From contig NZ_CABFLN010000059.1 of the NCBI RefSeq assembly GCF_901873445.1, positions 17,225 through 81,224 on the forward strand: 64,000 bases of DNA. The letters are read 5' to 3'. Origin of the DNA: Gemella haemolysans (lineage in GTDB: Bacteria; Bacillota; Bacilli; Staphylococcales; Gemellaceae). Positions 38,662-48,355 of the stretch are shown one piece after another. Below the pieces are notes generated by a model. That model was not told the origin of the DNA. It saw nothing but the letters and a program-made list of their open reading frames with translations, and searched no databases. Position 1 is the stretch's first letter. Each line of letters begins with the position of its first letter. A program made the translations under genes and the position numbers.

Positions 38662-41324
38662 ACATAACCCATCCTTTCTAAAGCCTTCTTAACAGCATCC
38701 TCCGATTGCTTCGTTTCTTTTTCAATCTCTCTCAAAGTCTTATTATAACGACTAGCAATCGTATGCACTTGAGACGCCCATGTTGACACTACGATATCAA
38801 GCTGTGTCTTAATAGATTCCTCGATATATACCATCCATTTTTTATCAAACAAGAGGTACTTAATTTCTTCAATCGTAAGCTGTTCATATTTATTAGTTAG
38901 CATGTTGTCTAATTCTGCTCTTTTTTCTTTGATAACTTTCTGAACAGCTTCCAGTTTCCCTAACTCACCTTGATACTCACATAGCAGTTTGTATTCATCT
39001 CGGTACTCATGTGGAATCGTTGCCTTTTCCTTAGCGACTTTTATTGAGGAAGCAACTTTTTGTTTCCCAAGTTTTCCATTTTTATTACGAAGTTCATAGG
39101 TTGCTAATTGTTTATGACTTTGTGCGAATAACTCTGCTTTATTTTTATCTTCTTCAAAGATATTTAATAGTTTCTCAAGTAACGTTACATCCTCTGACAC
39201 TTTCTTACTCTCAAGTAATTTTATTCTATCCTTTAAGGTCTGCTTAGAGATAGAGTCGCCCTTGTCATTCAATACCTCGCTGAATAAGCTATCCTCTTCA
39301 GATTGCTCTTCAATCATAGTTTTTAAATGAGATGGAATTCCGTCAGCATCACTATTGAGACGTGATAATTCTTCTAATTCTCTACTAAAATATTCTTTTT
39401 CAATGAGTTCCTTTGGAATAAGAGAACCTTCAAATGATTTAAGCTCTTGAACCTCTTTTCCATTTTTCTTTTTCGTTGAATACTCATACTCCAATTCACG
39501 ACCTGCTTTTTCATAGCCTAGGGATTTTATAACATACACATCGTCTTGTAGCTTTTCATTCCAGTAGTTTAAGAGAATATCGTAAGCAGAGTATGAATTA
39601 ATTATTTTAGTATCACTGAAGCTATCAAGTATTCCAAAACCTAACTCTCTAATCATAGATTTTGGATTTGTGTTTCCATCAATAGTTAGTAATTTTTCTT
39701 TGGCATAGTTTTTGAAGTTTACAAACAATTCCTCAGATTCATGTCTAACCTTTTCTTTAATATTTGCATCATTCATAATCGTTTCTTCTACCAAGTCCGG
39801 ATTAACTCGAATATCGAATACAGCTGAATTGTCCCCTTTTTCCTTGAACAGTTCTTCCTTGAGTGTTGGAGCCACTGTCCATAATTTTTCAAGTGAATCA
39901 ATATCAAATTTTGGTATACCACCATTCAAATGTGAAGCAATATTTTGTGGAAGCCTCTCATCAATTTTTTGAATATACCTAGGAACGTTCAAGTTGCCAT
40001 TATTGTTCTTGGCAATTTCTTCGTATGACACTAAACGTGAGTAACTCTTGATTTCTGTTTGATGTTCAAATGTTTGTACGATTTTTTCAATATCTTGTTC
40101 TCTAAGTCGATTTTTGTCTCCATCTTTTTTATATCCTTCACTAGCATCAATGAAGAATACACCCTTACGTTCATCAGCATCTTCTTTATCAACAATAATG
40201 ATACAAGCGGGAATTCCAGTTCCATAGAACAAGTTAGAAGGTAAGCTGATAATTCCTTTAATCCATTTCTTTTTAAGAATTTCTTTTCTGATAGTTTCTT
40301 CAGCATTTCCTCTGAATAAAATTCCATGAGGCAAAATGATTCCAGCTTTACCATTAGTTTTCAGTGCTTTTAGAACATGTAAAAACCATGCATAGTCTCC
40401 ATTTTTTTCTGGTGGCGTTGTATTATACCCAACAAAACGTTTAAATTTATCTGCTTTAATGTTAATACCATCCGTCCAATCCTTATCTGAAAAAGGTGGG
40501 TTCATAACGATAAAGTCAAATTTGGTTAATTCTCCAAATTCACTCACATATTGAGGATCCGCTAATGTATTGGCAGCTTTTATTTCTCCAGTAGCCTTGT
40601 TGTGGAGAATGAAGTTCATTTTTGCTAAACCTGCAGTATCGGAATATTTTTCTTGTCCGTAAATATCTACTAGTGAGCTGCCATCTTCTCTTGTTGGAGC
40701 TTCGTCAGCAGCACGGATTAGAAGTGAACCTGAACCTGCTGCTGGATCATGTAAGGTATAAGGTCTTTGTGCAGTAATATCGATATTTCCAATACCAATC
40801 AAGCGAGCAACAACCCTTGATACCTCACTAGGTGTATAGAATTGCCCTTTACTTTTACCAGATTCCTGTGCAAATTTCATCATGAAGTATTCGTATGCAT
40901 CCCCAATAATGTCATCACCACTTGCCATATTGCTCTTGAAGTCAATAGCGGGATTTTGGAACACACGAATAAGACCTGATACTTTATCAACTAACTCTTT
41001 TCCTTTTCCAAGTTCATCTGGATTATTAAAACTAACATCAGGTAATAACCCTTTGAGCTTGTTATCCTCAAGAAACTTTTGGATGATAACATCCACACGT
41101 TCACCAACATCCGATTTTCCTGCAGCTTTAATAAGGTCATCAAACGATGCCCCTTCATTAACTTCAAATTCTGCAAAACGTTTACCCTTATATCTATCTG
41201 AAACATACTTGAAGAATAGTAGTACAAGTACATAATCTTTATAACGAGACGGTTCTACCCCACCCCTTAATTTATTACATGCTTCCCATAAAATTGAATA
41301 CAGTTCTGATTTTTTCACGGCCAT
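38655..41324 (-). CDS. hsdM: Type I restriction methyltransferase subunit M, long form
   Basis: The N-terminal helical domain (1-150) leads to an N6-adenine methylase fold with LHDPAAGSGSLLI (191-203) and the catalytic NPPF (275-278). At 889 residues it is well over the usual ~500. The extra C-terminal 380 residues are helical and charged, ending in a coiled region (QLDIVVSTWASQVHTIASRY). It protects host DNA and forms the core of the restriction complex. It follows the phd-like gene by about 20 bp. Confidence 0.93.
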   Translation of the reverse strand: MAVKKSELYSILWEACNKLRGGVEPSRYKDYVLVLLFFKYVSDRYKGKRFAEFEVNEGASFDDLIKAAGKSDVGERVDVIIQKFLEDNKLKGLLPDVSFNNPDELGKGKELVDKVSGLIRVFQNPAIDFKSNMASGDDIIGDAYEYFMMKFAQESGKSKGQFYTPSEVSRVVARLIGIGNIDITAQRPYTLHDPAAGSGSLLIRAADEAPTREDGSSLVDIYGQEKYSDTAGLAKMNFILHNKATGEIKAANTLADPQYVSEFGELTKFDFIVMNPPFSDKDWTDGINIKADKFKRFVGYNTTPPEKNGDYAWFLHVLKALKTNGKAGIILPHGILFRGNAEETIRKEILKKKWIKGIISLPSNLFYGTGIPACIIIVDKEDADERKGVFFIDASEGYKKDGDKNRLREQDIEKIVQTFEHQTEIKSYSRLVSYEEIAKNNNGNLNVPRYIQKIDERLPQNIASHLNGGIPKFDIDSLEKLWTVAPTLKEELFKEKGDNSAVFDIRVNPDLVEETIMNDANIKEKVRHESEELFVNFKNYAKEKLLTIDGNTNPKSMIRELGFGILDSFSDTKIINSYSAYDILLNYWNEKLQDDVYVIKSLGYEKAGRELEYEYSTKKKNGKEVQELKSFEGSLIPKELIEKEYFSRELEELSRLNSDADGIPSHLKTMIEEQSEEDSLFSEVLNDKGDSISKQTLKDRIKLLESKKVSEDVTLLEKLLNIFEEDKNKAELFAQSHKQLATYELRNKNGKLGKQKVASSIKVAKEKATIPHEYRDEYKLLCEYQGELGKLEAVQKVIKEKRAELDNMLTNKYEQLTIEEIKYLLFDKKWMVYIEESIKTQLDIVVSTWASQVHTIASRYNKTLREIEKETKQSEDAVKKALERMGYVW

Positions 41325-41343
41325 GCCTCTCTTAATCTCCTTA

Positions 41344-41550
41344 CTAAAAATCTAAAATATCTATTCCAGCTTGTACTAAACGGTCATATCGTTCTTTTGA
41401 TATGAGTACAGCTTTTGGTTTTCCATTCTTTAATATAAACGCAGCCTCATCTTTATCCGATAATTTTGTAATAATTTTTGACGACTGCCCCTTTAAAAAG
41501 TCGGACATGTTATAAAAATCCATTGTGATTTTATTATCTCTATCCGTCAT
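41344..41550 (-). CDS. Phd/YefM-family antitoxin-like protein leading the restriction operon
   Basis: This 68-residue protein has the Phd/YefM pattern: FYNMSDFLKGQSSKIITKL, EAAFILKNGKPKAVLISKERYDRL. Antitoxins of this family bind DNA and repress their own operon. No Doc, YoeB or other toxin follows; the next gene is hsdM. It has GGGAGGAGTATA upstream and a TATAAT further up, so it is the first gene of the operon. It may act as a regulator of the restriction genes. Confidence 0.75.
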   Translation of the reverse strand: MTDRDNKITMDFYNMSDFLKGQSSKIITKLSDKDEAAFILKNGKPKAVLISKERYDRLVQAGIDILDF

Positions 41551-41612
41551 TATACTCTCCTCCCATTATAATTATTATACCACAAAACTGCTTTTTATGA
41601 CTTAAATTATCA

Positions 41613-41888
41613 TTACTTTTGTAGTGGTTTCTTCATATAACACCCTCTCCTATCCAAAATTCCTCTACCTGCACCTTTCCCTTCTCTCATTTTCATAACT
41701 ATGTTCGTTCCATCAATTAATTCCATATCTACCGTAGCATCAAAATGATATATTATTTTCTTCAACACCAGTTCTACTAGTTCCTTCTCTACTACATAAT
41801 CGCCGTAGTTAAATGCTTCTATTTCTTCAGTCGCAAGTTTCAGTCTTTCTTTTGATGTAGTTACTAGCTTCATAACTCTAGGCACCAT
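41613..41888 (-). pseudogene. Possible C-terminal scrap of a serine recombinase
   Basis: The short frame encodes a helix and then VEKELVELVLKKIIYHFDAT and VDMELIDGTNIV. This recalls the end of large serine recombinases (a strand pair after a helical linker). No catalytic domain is present. The identification is weak. An ATG at 41888 has AAGGAT upstream, so it may be expressed as a small protein. It could mark a former mobile element beside the defence operon. Confidence 0.3.
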
Positions 41889-41912
41889 TTTCTTATCCTT
41901 TACTCTTCCCAA

Positions 41913-42285
41913 TTAATGCTGTCATTATTATTTTGCATATTTCTATTTCATATAAAAACAATACATGACACTTATTTGTTTTTGAATATTTATCTCTACA
42001 AAGTCAAGAGAAATTGAATTATAAATTTAAACACCCTACACTTTGCCTAATGGAATAAAAATAAAAAAGACTTAGCTATTTTTTTACTAAGTTCTTATAT
42101 TATTCGGATAGCTAAATCAGTATTTATTTTTAGTAAGTTTGGAGATTTGGAGAAATATAATTCGGATAAGAAAACTGTCTGATATACTATATTTAACAAC
42201 GTTTTTGTGCAATGGTATTTTAGTATTTACTATTTATAAATGTTATTTTTAAACTAAGTTATTACAGAAATTGTATTAAAATCCG
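41913..42285. other. Intergenic region after the Mod remnant
   Basis: No gene is supported. An AAGACTTAG/CTAAGTTCTT hairpin near 42067-42097 has a T-run on the minus strand and may terminate the Mod remnant. An ATTCGGATA direct repeat occurs near 42102 and 42161. Confidence 0.4.
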
Positions 42286-42891
42286 TTAGATGATTTCAAT
42301 ATATATACATTTAACTTTTCCTGCATACCTCTTTTTTAAGCTATGTAAAACAACTAAGTTATTTCCTTTAATGATGAAATTATCATCTTCTTTTATTTCT
42401 TTTACTTCATGCTCTCCATCTTTATCATAACGTTTAAAGTTAGTAAACACCTTATCATCTAATAGTCTTGTTATTTCTGTTGGGGCTAAGGTTTCATTAA
42501 AGAATACTTCATCTCTTTTAGTATCTTCTTTTGTCTGTCCACCTTCTAAAATACAGTCCTTGTATGGAAAATTTAAAACTATATCTCGACTTTCACTTAA
42601 TAAACTTCCATTTCTACTCCCTAAACCTATTTTAGTTTTATATGCAGTAAAACTATCAGGTAAAAACTCTTTATTATTTAAAAATTGTAAAAATACATCT
42701 TTCTTAAAAACTAAAACACCTTCTTCAACTTCAACAAAAAAATGATCTTTTATTTTTTCTTCTTTGATTAGGAAATTAAGTAACTTTGCATCATATTTTC
42801 TAGCTAGTTCCGAAAGATTATTTTTATTTAAAACATCTTCAACAAGAAATTCTTCATATTGAGATAATAAATTCTCTAATTCTTTTTTCAT
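42286..42891 (-). pseudogene. N-terminal remnant of a type III restriction methylase (Mod)
   Basis: The product of about 200 residues matches the start of type III Mod proteins: PTEITRLLDDKVFTNFKRYD, DNFIIKGNNLVVLHSLKKRY, AGKVKCIYI. In intact Mod the next residues are the catalytic DPPYNTG, but here the frame ends EII and stops. The methylase core, target domain and the res gene are gone. The start at 42891 follows GAAGGATATAGA; an ATG five codons upstream has no site. Confidence 0.8.
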
Positions 42892-43074
42892 TCTATATCC
42901 TTCCATACTGTTATTATTTAATATTTTCTTTTTTTATAATTAATACTATTTTATCATAGTTTTATCATATTCGAAAGTGCTCATATATTAATTATAAAAG
43001 GTATTTTGTAGCGTTTTTTATTAAGTTAATATTATATTATTAACTGTCCATTATTTTGTACAATTGATTATTAG

Positions 43075-43104
43075 AAAAAGTTCGGTATTTCTACCGAACT
43101 TTTT
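43075..43104 (-). terminator. Terminator of the STAND gene
   Basis: AAAAAGTTCGGTA, a TTTC loop and TACCGAACTTTTT form a near-perfect hairpin. A related hairpin follows the GNAT gene at 47004-47034. Confidence 0.85.
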
Positions 43105-43173
43105 AATAGTTGTATTTAAATTGTGAGGTATTTTATAGGATAATAATCCAGCCATCTAAATTTTGGATATAAA

Positions 43174-46100
43174 TCACTTTACAATCCCCTCATATAAATC
43201 ATCAGTTTCTGTTCTATCAATTTCTCTTTCTAAATTACTTTCAATATTAGTTAAATATTCCTCATGTTCGAGAAACTCAATACCTTCCATTAAAGGATAT
43301 AAACTTTGAATATAATCTATTCGTTTTCTATATAAATTGACTAAACTACCAAAAGCTGCCACTCTACTAGGAAAAAGAGATAGTTTCTTAAATGTTTCAA
43401 AATTGCAATTATTATTTAGGAAAACTTTAATTGAAAATTTTCTTAGTTCTTCATTCAATTCACAAATAACATTAAAGATATACACTATTTTTTCTTTAGT
43501 TGCATTCTCTTTGATAATATGTTCTAGCCATAAATATTGATTCATTTCAACTATTTCATCATCATTAGTATTTGAAAGTAACTCTGAAGCTAAACTTGCC
43601 TTATCGTAGTATCTAATATTACTTTCCAACATATTATCAAATATCAAATCAAAATACTCAATGAAATTTTCTGATTTCCAAAGTCTTTCAATTCGTCCAT
43701 CTTCATTACCAGTATTCCATGATTTTCTTATAATTAAAATATCGATATATTTCTTTAAAAATTCTTCATTATTTTTTAAAAATTCAATAAAAAATTCTCC
43801 TGTATAATCAAAAGTAATACCTTGTTCTAGCAATTTGAAATAAATATTGTATAAAACTTCTACCTCATCGTTATATAATAGCACTAGTTTTTCAGGTGTA
43901 TACAAGGATTCATTAAATAAAGTTCTTAAATAAGAACAAGATGAATTTTTATTTTCCGAAAAATTTGCTAGTATTATTTTGGAAATCTCTATATAAATAT
44001 TAGGTTTAATATTTAAAAATTTCTCTAAAAAATTTAAATTTCTGATGTAATTTATTTTATTATTTTTTATATCAAATTTCACAAAATTTACTAATTCTTC
44101 ATACATACTCACATCAATACAATCAACAGATAATATATCAAAATAGAAATATATCCATTTATTTTTTAAATTAGCATCTGTATTTTTTAAATACGTCAAT
44201 ATTTCTTTATAGTTATGATTATTTAATATTTTTTCTAATATCACATTAGGGTGTATATTTATATTTCCACTTGAGTTAATTAATTCATTAAACAACTTTT
44301 TACCATCATAGACATCTAAATCACTGATTAAATATGTTAAAGCTTCATTTATATAATAGTAATCTTCACTTAATAAAGGATCTCCTAGCATATTATCTAC
44401 TAAAGAAATTAACTCTTTTTCGTCTATGTTCTTATTACTACAAAAATATCTTGTAATTTGTTTTTGTTTGTAGTATTTATATTCTTTAATACTACATTCA
44501 AAAAAACTTCTATCATTTCTAAATAACGAATAAATTTCCCATTCTTTACCAATAAGATACTCTTCGAGTTCTCCCTTAAGGCTCATACCTATTTTTTTAA
44601 CACTATTTAAAATTTTACTTAATATTTTTAAATAACCAATTCTATTACTCTTAGATAGTGATAAAATATTTTCAATGTGTACTAAGTCTTCTTCTAGAAT
44701 TTTAATATCAATTTTACTTGAACTATTATTATAATATATTTTATCAGCAAATTCCCCTAAAAAAGAAAGTACCTTATCTCTCCACTCTAATTTAGAAATT
44801 AATGAATTTAAAATATACCAACTAACTTTACGATGCTCACTAATATATGAATCATAATCAATGTTCCAACTTCGAATTGTAAAAGTATTATTTTTACCCG
44901 GAATAACACTTTCAAACGAATAGGATAATATATACTTCGTCCACATATATCCTATAGCTATAGCGTTACTATTACCTTTATTTATATCCTCCAGTAAATA
45001 TTCGCATATTATTTTCTGAGTATTATCAGTACTTTTAGGCTGTAAACCATAATACGATTCTAACCAGTTATAAGATTCTATCAAAGTTGAACTTGTTTTA
45101 CCAGCATATTTCATTAATAATTGATAAACCTTCAATAATTCAGTGCTATTTTGATATCCTGTTAAATATTCAAGAGGAGAATTACCGTTATAAAATCCCT
45201 TTCTATCGAAATCAATTTCAGTAATATTAAACTCTTTTTCTTCAATGCTTTTTATTTTCTCATCTGCGATTTTAAACCCTATTATAGGTTTATAAATATG
45301 AAAATCTCTTACAAAAGATTCATAATACTGAGAATCTTCTTTTTCAAATTTATTCCAAACGCTTAATATTTCTTTTTTTATATATTCTAACGTTTTTTCC
45401 GATCTAAATATATTCAAAATTGTATTTAATGCTTCTATTGTTCTACTACGAGAATAGATATAAAAAACTTCTATTATGTCTGATAATTTGATTATCTCTA
45501 TATCTAAAAAAATATAATATAACATATAATTTGACAAACATTGATCATCAAAAATTGCAACTTTTTCTTTTTTTACATCTATAAACTCTATTCTGTTTAA
45601 TTTATCAATAGCATTTTTAAAATCAGAAATTGATATTCCCAACCTAATTAGAAACTCTTTAAAGAATTCTAAATCTTGTAATTTTATTGATTTATTAAAA
45701 GCTAAAATTCCTGCAGTAATAAGAACAACTCTATCAGTTTCTAAAAGTTTACTCATATATTTTTTATAATAGTTCTCATACAGTTGTGAAGCATCTGAAA
45801 TAGAAGATAAGTTTTGTTTCTCTACAGCTAGTTTTCCAGCCATATACGCAAATCTCGGAATTCCTTCAGAAATTCTTATAATCTGTTCTACATATAAATT
45901 ATTTCTGATTCCAAAATTATTTTCTATAAGTTCCTTTATTTCATCATCTGTAAATTTAGCAATATCAATAGTTATAGGATTTGTATATTCTCTAACTAGA
46001 TTAATAACCTCTTGTTTTATATAGTCCCTTACAGTCGCAATAATTTTAACATGATAATTATCACTAAGTTTATTTACATATTCTAATATAAGATTAAACT

Positions 46101-46908
46101 GATCTAGTTCATTAGCATCATCTACTACAAATAGATAATTCTCACCTTTTTTTATTGTCGATACCAAATCATTATAAATTTCTAATTTATTACTTTTTAC
46201 ACAAAAAATCTTATAATTTCCTGTTTTCTCATACAATCTTGCTACTTCTAAGGCTAATCTTGTTTTCCCAACACCTGATTTTCCTCCAATAATTACTACA
46301 GAACTGCTCTCGAGCGAATTGACAATATTTTGTAATTCTTCTTCTCTAAAATAAAATACAGTATTTAAAGGTGCAGTCATCAGATTATTGTCATTTAACT
46401 TTACAAAATCATAAATAGGAAGGATTTGATTAGTATTAATATTAAGGTCTAATGACCTCATCAACTCAGGATGATCATTATATACAAGATTAGCTATCTT
46501 ATCAATTCCATAAATTTTTAAGTTTACACCTTTCTTATTACAAAACTCATGTAATTTATTATCTTCTATGACTTTTAAATTCGATGAAGTATGACAACAA
46601 ATAATTGTTTCAATTTTCTCTATCGGTAACTCTTTATCTACTAAATCAAAACATTTACTAATATCTTCAAGTAACTTATCATAAATCTTGTTTTGTTGTG
46701 TCGTAAATACTACAAAAGTATATTTACCATTATTATTTCTAGAATATGTATCTGGATTACCTGTTTTAGTTTTACCCGTACCAGCTTTTATACCTAATTC
46801 ATAAATATTTTTGTGACCTTCTTTATAAAGTAGGGTACTACAAAATTCTTCAAACATCGCTGGAGGTAATTGGATTATTCTACTTTTTACATCTGTTAAT
46901 TCTGTCAT
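43174..46908 (-). CDS. Large STAND NTPase with nuclease-like N-terminus, candidate antiphage protein
   Basis: The 1244-residue protein has three parts. Residues 1-100 look like a restriction-endonuclease-type fold (FEEFCSTLLYKEGHKNIYEL, GNPDTYS, GKYTFVVFTTQQNK), a PD-(D/E)xK-like layout. Residues about 185-430 form a STAND NTPase: Walker A GGKSGVGKT (208-216), Walker B YLFVVDDANE (258-267) and ATVRDY (291-296), then a winged-helix region. The remaining ~800 residues are helical and probably form the sensor repeats. This is the architecture of Avs/nSTAND-type defence proteins. It lies between a truncated type III Mod and a GNAT gene, alone with its own ribosome site (AAAGGAGGAAAA) and terminator. 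Confidence 0.7.
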   Translation of the reverse strand: MTELTDVKSRIIQLPPAMFEEFCSTLLYKEGHKNIYELGIKAGTGKTKTGNPDTYSRNNNGKYTFVVFTTQQNKIYDKLLEDISKCFDLVDKELPIEKIETIICCHTSSNLKVIEDNKLHEFCNKKGVNLKIYGIDKIANLVYNDHPELMRSLDLNINTNQILPIYDFVKLNDNNLMTAPLNTVFYFREEELQNIVNSLESSSVVIIGGKSGVGKTRLALEVARLYEKTGNYKIFCVKSNKLEIYNDLVSTIKKGENYLFVVDDANELDQFNLILEYVNKLSDNYHVKIIATVRDYIKQEVINLVREYTNPITIDIAKFTDDEIKELIENNFGIRNNLYVEQIIRISEGIPRFAYMAGKLAVEKQNLSSISDASQLYENYYKKYMSKLLETDRVVLITAGILAFNKSIKLQDLEFFKEFLIRLGISISDFKNAIDKLNRIEFIDVKKEKVAIFDDQCLSNYMLYYIFLDIEIIKLSDIIEVFYIYSRSRTIEALNTILNIFRSEKTLEYIKKEILSVWNKFEKEDSQYYESFVRDFHIYKPIIGFKIADEKIKSIEEKEFNITEIDFDRKGFYNGNSPLEYLTGYQNSTELLKVYQLLMKYAGKTSSTLIESYNWLESYYGLQPKSTDNTQKIICEYLLEDINKGNSNAIAIGYMWTKYILSYSFESVIPGKNNTFTIRSWNIDYDSYISEHRKVSWYILNSLISKLEWRDKVLSFLGEFADKIYYNNSSSKIDIKILEEDLVHIENILSLSKSNRIGYLKILSKILNSVKKIGMSLKGELEEYLIGKEWEIYSLFRNDRSFFECSIKEYKYYKQKQITRYFCSNKNIDEKELISLVDNMLGDPLLSEDYYYINEALTYLISDLDVYDGKKLFNELINSSGNINIHPNVILEKILNNHNYKEILTYLKNTDANLKNKWIYFYFDILSVDCIDVSMYEELVNFVKFDIKNNKINYIRNLNFLEKFLNIKPNIYIEISKIILANFSENKNSSCSYLRTLFNESLYTPEKLVLLYNDEVEVLYNIYFKLLEQGITFDYTGEFFIEFLKNNEEFLKKYIDILIIRKSWNTGNEDGRIERLWKSENFIEYFDLIFDNMLESNIRYYDKASLASELLSNTNDDEIVEMNQYLWLEHIIKENATKEKIVYIFNVICELNEELRKFSIKVFLNNNCNFETFKKLSLFPSRVAAFGSLVNLYRKRIDYIQSLYPLMEGIEFLEHEEYLTNIESNLEREIDRTETDDLYEGIVK

Positions 46909-47003
46909 TTTTCCTCCTTTAAAGGTATATATTTATTTTAACTATTCTTAATATTATTATATCAATAAACTACTATAATTTTTCAGGAAATGTTTACGTG
47001 TTG

Positions 47004-47034
47004 AAAAAGATCAGTATTTCTACTGAACCTTTTT
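47004..47034 (-). terminator. Terminator of the GNAT gene
   Basis: AAAAAGATCAGTA, a TTTC loop and TACTGAACCTTTTT. It has the same length and loop as the hairpin at 43075-43104. Confidence 0.75.
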
Positions 47035-47063
47035 ATTATATATTATTTAAAAAATTATCTCTT

Positions 47064-47546
47064 CTATAACTTCATAATAGCTACTATCTCTTCTCCGTCT
47101 TTTTCATCAGTTTCCACAAAACCAACTGACTTATAAAGTTGTCGAGCTACATCATTATCACTTTCATAAGATAACCAACAATACTTTGCTGTACCACATG
47201 GAAAAGTATTAACAAATTCTAAAGCTAAATCCATTGCTTTTTTACCAAATCCCTTCCCTTGGAATTTTTTATCTATCATAAGGCGCCATATATTATAATT
47301 CCCTTTAGCAATCTTAGGAGCACCTTCATCATCTGAATTCACATCATAACCTATCATTAGAAAACCAACAGGTGTATCATCTTTATAAATACCAAATGTG
47401 AACACATTATTATTCTCAGTAATTGCTATATACGCTTCTATGATACTACTACTATTTGCAGCTACAAAATTTTTCTGATTATCAAAAACCTCTAATTTCA
47501 GAATCTCCCCTATATTGTTTCTATTGATCTTTTTTAATTTAAGCAT
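47064..47546 (-). CDS. GNAT N-acetyltransferase, spermidine/BltD-like
   Basis: The 160-residue protein has the acetyl-CoA motif KKFQGKGFGKKAMDLAL and the preceding strand YNIWRLMID. The C-terminal SYESDNDVARQLYKSVGFVE is typical of GNATs of the BltD/SpeG type. It probably acetylates a small amine. The exact substrate is not readable. Confidence 0.8.
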   Translation of the reverse strand: MLKLKKINRNNIGEILKLEVFDNQKNFVAANSSSIIEAYIAITENNNVFTFGIYKDDTPVGFLMIGYDVNSDDEGAPKIAKGNYNIWRLMIDKKFQGKGFGKKAMDLALEFVNTFPCGTAKYCWLSYESDNDVARQLYKSVGFVETDEKDGEEIVAIMKL

Positions 47547-47653
47547 AATCTATTCCCCATTGATTTTTTATTTTTATATGAAGTTAATTTTTATGATTAT
47601 AAAATAATTTCGTAATTTTAATATCCTGTTTCTAAGCACACCTATCAAACTCC

Positions 47654-48147
47654 CTACTTAATAAACTTAGTTATCTTACCTTCTTTTTTGTATGTTTCTA
47701 CTGCTTTTGCTACTCTTTCGAAGTCACGTTTTAAGCTATATGAATAAATATCTCTAAACAATCTATATCCTAGTTTTTCATTTACTTCGAATGCCAGTGT
47801 ATATAGTTCATATGTTTCCATTGAATCGAAGTTTTCGTGTGCTTTTACTATACTAGTAGTATGTCATCACTATGCTCTACTATTGCTTTTTCTAGTCTCT
47901 CATTTAAGAATTTCGACTTTTCTAAAGTATGTTTATATAGTTCTTTTGATGTAGTTGAAAAGTCTGCTATTAAACTTTCCTTATCTAATTTATCGTACAG
48001 TTCATACCCTAACTTTTCGTTTATATCTTTTGCGACTTCCACCAGTCTTTCTTCTGATACTGGTTCTAAACTATATGCTGCGTTATTAACTTCTGAAAAT
48101 ACGTTTTTCTCTTCTTCTATCGCCTTTTGTAATAATTCTAATTTCAT
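47654..48147 (-). pseudogene. Frameshifted small-protein gene with two similar halves
   Basis: The first frame (47848-48147) starts MKLELLQKAIEEEKNVF after AAAGGATC and ends at SDDILLV. The reading continues in another frame as HENFDSMETYELYTLAFEVN ... DFERVAKAVETYKKEGK to the TAG at 47654-47656. EVNEKLGYRLF in the second part resembles DINEKLGYELY in the first, so the intact protein had an internal repeat or two related helices. I do not recognise the family. A single base change would restore one frame of about 160 codons. Confidence 0.5.
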
Positions 48148-48355
48148 AAAGATCCTTTCAATACTATTATTTCATTTATTCTTACATAATATTATAACAT
48201 ATTTAGTGTAAATTATTTTATCACTTATTACTATATTTATTCTTTTTATCCCTACTGTTAGTTCCTTTCTACACTATATATTTTTCGTTTAAACACCTCT
48301 TGAAAAATCTATAATTCTACGATAAAATTAATGTATTAACTAAGGAGAGTTAGAA

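Noticed and set aside
40031..40354. 107-codon minus-strand frame inside hsdM
   Set aside because: It lies fully within the methylase in another frame and has no independent signals.
47837..48211. Plus-strand frame opposite the frameshifted small gene
   Set aside because: It is a Ser/Phe-rich shadow with no ribosome site. The minus strand has a proper start and codon pattern.
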